The notes under the pieces are model-generated. The model saw nothing but the letters and a program-made list of their open reading frames with translations. It did not search any database and was not told the origin of the DNA. Position numbers and translations under genes: made by a program. Source: CAZTGZ01 sp044339595 (GTDB lineage Bacteria; Bacteroidota; Bacteroidia; NS11-12g; UBA9320). From it: DNA of 26,762 bases. This document shows positions 20,528 to 26,762 of this stretch, piece by piece (positions within the stretch are counted from its first letter, which is position 1; every line of letters begins with the position of its first letter). The DNA lies in assembly GCA_044339595.1 (NCBI GenBank), contig JBIIVF010000016.1, positions 1-26,762 of the forward strand, read 5' to 3'.

Positions 20528-21270
20528 AAAAAGGGTTGTTGTTCATAGCGTTTTGGGTAATCCTGTTCTCTACTTCTTGTCATAAGGAGCAGTGGGATGA
20601 TTGTTTTACCTCTTATGGTGTGGAAGGCCGCGAACGAAGGGTGATTGATGATTTTACCCGCCTCGAAGTAAGTGATAACTTCGAAGTGGTGTTGATGCAG
20701 GATACCTTACAACCCACCTTTATAGAATTTCAAGGTGGAAAGAATATGTTCAAAGGGGTGCATACGGAAGTGAAGAATGGGGTTCTGCGCATTCAGGACC
20801 GAAATACCTGCAAATTTGTACGGGATTACAAAAAACGCCTGACTTTGCGCATCAATGCCAAGCACCTGAACGCCATTAACCTAACCGCTGCCACGGATAT
20901 TCGTTGTGAAGACACCTTGCATCTGCAATTTTTACAAATCTATCATGCTGCATTAAGTGATCTCGAATTGAAGGTTAATCTGGACGAAATCTACGTGAAT
21001 ACCATCAATTCAGGATCTGTGAAATTATCCGGAATCGCCCGTGTGATGAAGGGCTCCATTGAAGAAGTGTCAGACCTCGATGCCCGTCATTTGTTGTGCA
21101 AAGAAGTGCTGCTCGACAGCCATACCTCCTGGGATTGTTATATCAATGCCACCGAACTGATTTATGTGCGCATTTATAATACCGGCAATATCTTTTACGA
21201 AAACACCCCCAGCGGCCTGCTTGAATTGAACGAGCGGAAGGGGAAGGGAATGTTGATGAAGAAAGGGTGA
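20524..21270 (+). CDS. Lipoprotein with DUF2807 (head GIN-type) domain
   Basis: This 248-residue protein has a lipoprotein signal (MKKGLLFIAFWVILFSTSC, lipidation at Cys19) and then a right-handed beta-helix-like domain of the DUF2807/GIN type: FTRLEVSDNFEVVLMQDT (about 44-61), KNGVLRIQDRNT, LNAINLTAATDIRCEDTLHL and VNTINSGSVKLSG. DUF2807 proteins are common in Bacteroidota and mostly uncharacterised; they sit in the envelope. I chose the ATG at 20524, overlapping the PagL-like gene as ATGA; a frame-consistent ATG at 20509 would add five residues. It is last in the gld operon and convergent with the macroglobulin gene. The domain call is good; the function is unknown. Confidence 0.85.
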   Translation: MKKGLLFIAFWVILFSTSCHKEQWDDCFTSYGVEGRERRVIDDFTRLEVSDNFEVVLMQDTLQPTFIEFQGGKNMFKGVHTEVKNGVLRIQDRNTCKFVRDYKKRLTLRINAKHLNAINLTAATDIRCEDTLHLQFLQIYHAALSDLELKVNLDEIYVNTINSGSVKLSGIARVMKGSIEEVSDLDARHLLCKEVLLDSHTSWDCYINATELIYVRIYNTGNIFYENTPSGLLELNERKGKGMLMKKG

Positions 21271-21280
21271 GATTAATTTC

Positions 21281-21312
21281 AATTACGAATTAAAAATTAA
21301 AAATTACGAATT
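21281..21312. repeat. Direct repeat AATTACGAATT, two copies at 21-bp spacing
   Basis: AATTACGAATT occurs at 21281-21291 and 21302-21312, separated by AAAAATTAAA, in the 56-nt gap between two convergent genes. Similar AT-rich AATTACGAATT strings are, from memory, frequent in Bacteroidota intergenic DNA. No U-run terminator is evident here. Confidence 0.6.
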
Positions 21313-21326
21313 GAGCATCTCATTCA

Positions 21327-24300
21327 TCATTCACCATTAATCATTACCCTTCGCATTCCGTTATTCCCCTGAAATGTCGGGAAATACATCAATTCGATTT
21401 GAGCCGGGTTGAGTGTTTGTTGACCGGTGTATCGCGGTTCGAGGGGGATGCTGTAGGTGTAAGTTCCCGGAGTCATGTTTTCGATAAAGATTTGAACTTC
21501 ATTTTTGGCGTATTCACGGTGAAGTTCTCCCATGCCACCCGCGTTTTTGGGTCCATAGGAACAACCTGCCGGAATGGGTACCCTCAACATGAGGTATTCT
21601 CCGTATTTCAAGGCGGTAACACTTACTTCAATCGAAGCTGATTTTCCGGATTTTAATTGGGTAACATCCAAACCACCTTGTGTTAACTTGCTCTCTACTT
21701 TAAAGTGCCTGCCTTCAGTCTGGGGTTGTTTGATCCATTCGCGGGTATAAGCAGTGAAATAAACCGGTTCGGTTCCGGTATATCGCGCATAAACCGGACT
21801 TGCTCCTGTAGTTTTCAAGGTGTAAGGAAATACCACCTCATTTGTGCCACCGGCGTGGGTGATTTTTAATCGTGCGGTTTGCCCTTGAGTTTTCTCCTTG
21901 AGCACATCTTCCAAAATGCCCTCCAGAATGGTGGATGTTTCGATGGTATTGTTCCAGCCATAAGTGCCATTCTTTTGTTCGAGGAAAAAGCGTCGGATGT
22001 ATTTATTTTCACTTTCATACCCGGTGCGTTTGTTGATTTCATAGACCTTAAGGGTATTGAGCAAGCTGCTGCGCCAGGCTGAGTTGGGTTCTCCGCTGTA
22101 ACCCACATTTCCCAGATAGGTTTCGGTTCTCAGGCTGTTGATCAAGCTTCGGTCTGTTTTTAAACCGGAAAGTGCGCGGATATACTGCAAGGCCAGCCGT
22201 TGAGAGCCATTGAGGTCTTTTCGTTCGATGGTTTCTACCGACTGGGAATAATTCCAGGGTTCGTTGAGCGAGGCGAGCAGTTCAAGGGCGAAAATGGCCT
22301 GATTGGTTTCCACCACCGGCAAATACCTTTTAATCAAGGTCAATGCAGTACCGGAAGCCTCGGTTTTAAAGCCCATGGCTTCCGCTTTTTTCAAGACTCC
22401 TGTGATATAACAGGTCATGTAGTAATCGATTCTGCCCTTTGCCCACCATCCCCAGCTTCCATCGGCGTTTTGAGCATTCTCGAGCTGCTGTATGCGTTTT
22501 CGGATGGTTTTGTCGTGTTCGAAATCGAGGTTTATTGCAGCGGCAATCTTCTTCCTCGCCAACAATGCCCTCAGCTGTGAAGCGATTTGTTCATTGCATG
22601 AATAAGGGTAAGTCTCGAGTTTCTGCAGCGATTGAAGTAGAAAATCGACTTGAGAATTTTCGGCATGAATGACCAATTCTCCGTGTTCAGGAACCGCTAT
22701 TTCCATCAGAGTGTCGCGTTCCAATACCCAAAAGTTACCGGTAGCTTTTTCCATTCCTTTCGGAAAGATGGGGATTTCGCGCTGTTCGCCATCTTTATAA
22801 CCATTGGAAAGCGTGAGTCTGAAATCAGCCAGGACTTTGTTGCTGCTATCGGCATGCCAATCCGGTATTTTTAGCGGTATTTTCCGGGTAAAAACAGAGG
22901 AAAAGCCAATATCTCCGGTTTGTCTAATTTGAGCAGTGCCAAAACTGTATTGAGCATTGACTTCTTTACCGATGTAGTTCAATGCTTTACCGATGGCGTC
23001 AATTTCGTCGCCTTCGATTGCAAAGCGGGGAACGGCGATGGAGGCAGCCACTTTTTTGTAAGCTTTGGTGAAACTCAACCCGAGTCCCGACTGGAAATTT
23101 TCATTCATCGCAGCGGCATAATTTTGCCATTGGGTAATGTCATCCGGAAAATGCACCGGAAAGGTGACTTCTCCTTTTTCGTTGGTGTATAAAATGGGCT
23201 GCCAATAGGCATAATCCTTGAATCGACTGCGCAGTTCAGGTAAATCAGACCCACCTTCCGGCAGCGTGGTATCTGGAATTTGCCAAATTTCTGTTTTACC
23301 GGGTGTTGGTGGAGGCAATATTTTATCCAGACGATCGCTGTAAATATTCCCCTTAAAAACGGCGTCACTTTCCGCATCATCAGATTCAGCGGCATAGGCC
23401 TTACGTTTGTTGCCCATTGAAATAGAGCCGATGTTTCTACTTCTGAGAGAGACCGCGTAAACCGCGTGCTCCAGATCATAAGAACGATAGATATATTGCT
23501 TTTCAATGGCCAAAGGATTGGTTCGAATGCGTTCATCATAAAATGCACATCCGCTTTCCTCAATGCTATAACCATATTGGAACAATCTTTTGTATCCTGC
23601 ACTTGTGATGATCACCGTATAATTTCCGGGTTTCAAATCAGTCCGGTACACATATCCCCAATCGTCAGTACTGAGGAAATAACGGGTCTGAGAATCCGCA
23701 TGCAGCAACTGAATTTGTACTCCCCGCAGTGGACGGTCGGTTTCGAAATCTCTGAATCGAACGAGCAATGCCTTGGTCATGTTGATTCTGAAATATTCCG
23801 GGAAGTTTTTTCGGCCGATGATGTCCATGAGTTTTTTATCATCATCAAGTATCTTCTTTTCGGGGGAATTTGGAACCTGATAGTATAAAACACCTCCGTT
23901 TCTCAAGCGTAATGTCGGACTTTCAACATATTGAAAGGAATCGTTGACCATCAAAAAGGAGTAATTTCCCGGTTTGAGCTGAAAATTATAAAAGCCTGTA
24001 TAAGGCCAAACCACGCCCCCTTCTTCGGGTCTCATGATCAGTTTATTGAATTGATCCAGGCCATTCGGCAAGAAGGCCACAATGGCAGATCCGGTAAAAG
24101 GCATTTCCGTCATAAAAACGGCGTCGGTTCCGCTTTTCTGATCAAATTCATATTTGTTTTTCACCAAATTACAATACGATTCACTTTCATCCAATTCCCA
24201 AAGCTTGGCTATTTTCTTGTTTTTTTTCCAATCATAAGGCGATTTTTCAACCAACAGATTATCGAGATCAATGCTGTAACGCATCTCCGGATCGAAATTG

Positions 24301-26762
24301 AAATATCGAATTTCATCCAATGCCGGACTGTAGAGTTTCATTTGTGTGCCGGAGCTGAATGGACCATACATTTCATATCCATCGTTGCTATTGGATGCAC
24401 CGATGGGTTTTATGTCTGTAGGCGTAACTAAATACCAATTTGCGTTGTAGTAAGCATCATTTTTCATGCGCAACATACCGGCCTCCAGTTTCGATCTTTC
24501 ATCCCGTTTGAATTTCTTTTTGGCTTTGATAATCCTTCTGTTTTCGTCGGGTATATCGAGGTTGAGGGAAATCAATCCCGGTTGCCCTTCATACACATAA
24601 ATACTGTCTATTTCGATGCGTTTTTTGCGGGTGCGAATGACCAAATTATGAAATCCTGAGTAAGATCTAAAACTCTGATCCCCCTGAAGAATCAAGGCAT
24701 TTTGAACGATTTCACCATTGGTTTCTATGTATAAAATCTTGAGCCTTTTATCTTTTTCATGTACCGAAACCGAAAGTTGATTGGGATAAGCAGCATCCTT
24801 AATAACTCTGTATTCTCTGGCTTTATCAGGAAAATGCATGCGGTAGTAGGGATGTTCGGCCAAGCCAAAACGCGCTAATTGAGTTCGTTTTAAGTCTAAT
24901 TTTCGGAGGTAGGCAGCGCGCTCGATCCGGTAGAATTTGGAAGTTGGAGGGTCATTTTTGATTTCACCCAAATAAGGTACCGAAGGATACAGTCGATCCG
25001 TAAATTGTGTATTCACTGCTGCGGATGTCAGATTCACCCCTTCAACCGGTTTTCCATAAATGTCGGATACCTTCACGGTAATGGAGGATTTTTCTCCCGG
25101 ACTCACTTCTGTGGGCGATTCTATTTTTACATTGAGCGATTTTTCCAGGAAGAGAATATCTGCGGTATGGCTTTCCGGAGCGCCATTCCAAATACCGGTG
25201 ATTTCGGCATGGTAATTCGCTTTGCCGGCCGGAGCGAGGTTGTAACTCCAAAGACTGTCGTTTATCACTATTTTTTGAATGTTTTTCTTGTCTTTATACA
25301 AAGTTAAAAGCCAATCGAGTTTGCGTGGATTGGCGATTTGGAGAAACAAGCTATCGTTTCTTCGATACCCTGAAAATTCCACTCCGGAAACAGTGGTTGG
25401 ATAGTAGTTGTATTTTTGTGGGGACTGCGGATGACTAAATTCGTAGTTAACCGCTTGCGGATCGTAGGGCATTTTTAGCGTGTCGCGACCAGTTAATTGC
25501 ATGATCAATCTGCCATCCGCGGTGAGTGCCTTTCCGGTGATCATTCCTTCCGCCAACTTTCCAAATCGGGTGAATTGCACCTGCATGTTTTCAAAAGTGG
25601 CATTCATTTCCCATTTTCCTGAAAATCGATCGAAAGAAATATTGACCGCTTGTTCGTGCAATTCATTGTTGCTGTTTAAGAAAGCGGCACGTGCCCACAG
25701 ATATCCGGCTCCTTCAGGAATCAGAGAATCGGGTATGGCGATCACCGTTCTTCCGGATGGATCTAACGATGCTTTGTAGGCCCATAAGGTATCCGGAACA
25801 AAGAGTTGCTCGATATACAATTTGCTTGGGTAGGCAGATACCGTCAGTTGCAACGTGCCGTCGAGAATGGGCAGACCATTGGCATCGGTAGCTTCAGCCA
25901 GTAAGTTAATGGTTTCCCCATAGCCGTAAACATGATTGGGCAACAGGGCTTGAAGGGTGTATTTGGTTTGATCGAGTTCATAGTCTTCAACGAAAACATA
26001 GTCAGAAATTCCGATGTCCATCCATCCTTTTTGTAGGGTAACGACGTATTGCTGATCCAGTTCAAAGGTGTCGGTAACCGGTATTTCCCAAATGAAATTT
26101 CCGGGAGAAACAGGGTCGATTATATGATTGAACGGAATGAGCTGACTGCCTGATTTTCTTGAATGACAAGAGATTTTCAAGTTCAGCGACTGATTGTAAG
26201 CCAATCCTTTTTTATCTACTACAAATGCCTTGATGCGAATGGTGTCTCCGGGTCTAAACCTAGGTTGATTGAAAGCCATATATCCGCTGAACTCCGGTTT
26301 TTTGGGTTTGCGGGTGAACATGCCCGAGAAATGAATGCGGGATAAGGGTCGGGGACGAGATTCGAACAGCATGAATTCCTGAACGAAATCACCGTGAATT
26401 AGGGTTAATACAGCCGACTTTTTGGTTTTTTCGAACCCGTACATCTTCAGGGTTTCGTTGTATTTGAGTTGCTTTTTGCCGAGGGTGACTTTACAGTCTT
26501 TGCGTTCCTCCATGCGATGATCAAACACCTTAATTCCATATACATCCTTGTTGCGAAGCAAATGAACCGTATAGCCATTTTGGTGTAGCCGTTCAAGGAG
26601 AAAGGAAGTCTTATCGATGTTCAACTGAAACAGATTGCGGGCTTCCGGAAAGGCCTTGAAGGGCTGATCAAGCAGAACAGAGTCGATGCAATACTTCATC
26701 CAATAGCCGGCATCAAAATCATCCCGGTCGATTTTTTTTAGTTTTTGTATTTCACCCGCCGG
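21327..26762 (-). CDS. Very large bacterial alpha-2-macroglobulin-like protein (N-terminus beyond right edge)
   Basis: The frame stays open to the right edge (1811 visible residues), so the ATG at 26699 is internal and the start, with any signal peptide or lipobox, is missing. Numbering from that Met, an MG2-like domain with FNQPRFRPGDTIRIKAFVVD lies near 140-165 and repeated MG-type beta domains follow. A CarboxypepD_reg-like segment (RPLRGVQIQLL, LKPGNYTVIITSAGYKRLF) lies at about 985-1045. The A2M core WQPILYTNEKGEVTFPVHFP is near 1160-1180. A helical thioester domain follows, whose YPYSCNEQIASQL keeps the Cys1368 and Gln1371 needed for a thioester. The C-terminal macroglobulin domain ends at the stop. 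Such proteins trap proteases or act in envelope defence. No penicillin-binding partner is visible in the window. Confidence 0.9.
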   Translation of the reverse strand, partial: PAGEIQKLKKIDRDDFDAGYWMKYCIDSVLLDQPFKAFPEARNLFQLNIDKTSFLLERLHQNGYTVHLLRNKDVYGIKVFDHRMEERKDCKVTLGKKQLKYNETLKMYGFEKTKKSAVLTLIHGDFVQEFMLFESRPRPLSRIHFSGMFTRKPKKPEFSGYMAFNQPRFRPGDTIRIKAFVVDKKGLAYNQSLNLKISCHSRKSGSQLIPFNHIIDPVSPGNFIWEIPVTDTFELDQQYVVTLQKGWMDIGISDYVFVEDYELDQTKYTLQALLPNHVYGYGETINLLAEATDANGLPILDGTLQLTVSAYPSKLYIEQLFVPDTLWAYKASLDPSGRTVIAIPDSLIPEGAGYLWARAAFLNSNNELHEQAVNISFDRFSGKWEMNATFENMQVQFTRFGKLAEGMITGKALTADGRLIMQLTGRDTLKMPYDPQAVNYEFSHPQSPQKYNYYPTTVSGVEFSGYRRNDSLFLQIANPRKLDWLLTLYKDKKNIQKIVINDSLWSYNLAPAGKANYHAEITGIWNGAPESHTADILFLEKSLNVKIESPTEVSPGEKSSITVKVSDIYGKPVEGVNLTSAAVNTQFTDRLYPSVPYLGEIKNDPPTSKFYRIERAAYLRKLDLKRTQLARFGLAEHPYYRMHFPDKAREYRVIKDAAYPNQLSVSVHEKDKRLKILYIETNGEIVQNALILQGDQSFRSYSGFHNLVIRTRKKRIEIDSIYVYEGQPGLISLNLDIPDENRRIIKAKKKFKRDERSKLEAGMLRMKNDAYYNANWYLVTPTDIKPIGASNSNDGYEMYGPFSSGTQMKLYSPALDEIRYFNFDPEMRYSIDLDNLLVEKSPYDWKKNKKIAKLWELDESESYCNLVKNKYEFDQKSGTDAVFMTEMPFTGSAIVAFLPNGLDQFNKLIMRPEEGGVVWPYTGFYNFQLKPGNYSFLMVNDSFQYVESPTLRLRNGGVLYYQVPNSPEKKILDDDKKLMDIIGRKNFPEYFRINMTKALLVRFRDFETDRPLRGVQIQLLHADSQTRYFLSTDDWGYVYRTDLKPGNYTVIITSAGYKRLFQYGYSIEESGCAFYDERIRTNPLAIEKQYIYRSYDLEHAVYAVSLRSRNIGSISMGNKRKAYAAESDDAESDAVFKGNIYSDRLDKILPPPTPGKTEIWQIPDTTLPEGGSDLPELRSRFKDYAYWQPILYTNEKGEVTFPVHFPDDITQWQNYAAAMNENFQSGLGLSFTKAYKKVAASIAVPRFAIEGDEIDAIGKALNYIGKEVNAQYSFGTAQIRQTGDIGFSSVFTRKIPLKIPDWHADSSNKVLADFRLTLSNGYKDGEQREIPIFPKGMEKATGNFWVLERDTLMEIAVPEHGELVIHAENSQVDFLLQSLQKLETYPYSCNEQIASQLRALLARKKIAAAINLDFEHDKTIRKRIQQLENAQNADGSWGWWAKGRIDYYMTCYITGVLKKAEAMGFKTEASGTALTLIKRYLPVVETNQAIFALELLASLNEPWNYSQSVETIERKDLNGSQRLALQYIRALSGLKTDRSLINSLRTETYLGNVGYSGEPNSAWRSSLLNTLKVYEINKRTGYESENKYIRRFFLEQKNGTYGWNNTIETSTILEGILEDVLKEKTQGQTARLKITHAGGTNEVVFPYTLKTTGASPVYARYTGTEPVYFTAYTREWIKQPQTEGRHFKVESKLTQGGLDVTQLKSGKSASIEVSVTALKYGEYLMLRVPIPAGCSYGPKNAGGMGELHREYAKNEVQIFIENMTPGTYTYSIPLEPRYTGQQTLNPAQIELMYFPTFQGNNGMRRVMINGE

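Noticed and set aside
22200..24431. Several open frames of 75-166 codons antisense to the macroglobulin gene
   Set aside because: No recognisable domains or start signals, and they overlap a continuous conserved frame on the other strand.
1..26762. CRISPR arrays, insertion sequences, phage or toxin-antitoxin genes, rRNA or tRNA
   Set aside because: Looked for on both strands. No regularly spaced repeats, transposase-like proteins, terminal inverted repeats or RNA gene signatures were found.

Overview
The window reads as a chromosomal segment of a member of the Bacteroidota, probably a gliding or flavobacteria-like lineage. Four things point there: the gliding ABC transporter genes gldA-gldF-gldG; an N-terminus typical of large secreted proteins of this phylum at the left edge; Bacteroidota-type -7 promoter boxes (TAnnTTTG) where genes need them; and phylum-typical families (OstA-like, DUF6787-like, very large alpha-2-macroglobulin, CarboxypepD_reg TonB receptor). 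Most of it is core chromosome. I see no phage, transposon, plasmid or CRISPR signature. No gene-free stretch exceeds 300 bases; the longest (128-391, 264 nt) holds phased A-tracts and a small dyad.

Layout. 1-127 (-): start of a secreted protein running off the left edge. 392-979 (+): unrecognised 195-residue protein. 1068-3074 (-): yicC-gmk-nadD, tightly packed. 3160-7999 (+): rimP-nusA-infB, with a terminator-like hairpin in the rimP leader and a second promoter plus a foldable leader before infB. 8056-9597 (+): OstA-like LPS-transport protein. 9605-14924 (-), in transcription order: TonB-dependent receptor behind a TPP riboswitch, small DUF6787-like membrane protein, Mrp/ApbC Fe-S carrier, NifU-like protein, UbiA-like membrane protein, minimal GNAT. 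15128-15877 (-): TrmH/RlmB methyltransferase. 15988-21270 (+): gldA-gldF-gldG-PagL-like-DUF2807 lipoprotein, each joined to the next by an overlap or a 1-nt gap. 21327-26762 (-): a huge alpha-2-macroglobulin-like protein running off the right edge.

Working together. The rimP-nusA-infB group supplies 30S maturation, transcription elongation/termination and translation initiation. The riboswitch makes the TonB receptor a thiamine-related uptake gene. The Mrp and NifU proteins behind it serve Fe-S assembly, which thiamine synthesis needs, although promoter-like boxes inside the cluster suggest they can also be expressed separately. The gld group encodes the gliding-associated ABC transporter with two envelope proteins in the same transcript.

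No obviously new protein system appears. The most interesting material is regulatory: (i) a candidate structured infB leader starting just after a -7 box; (ii) a terminator-like hairpin in the rimP leader; (iii) a pairing between the TPP aptamer and the region before the receptor start codon that would exclude the aptamer fold; (iv) five genes whose start codon lies only 4-7 nt after a -7 box, implying leaderless or nearly leaderless mRNAs. All identifications are by eye from motifs; no database search was run.
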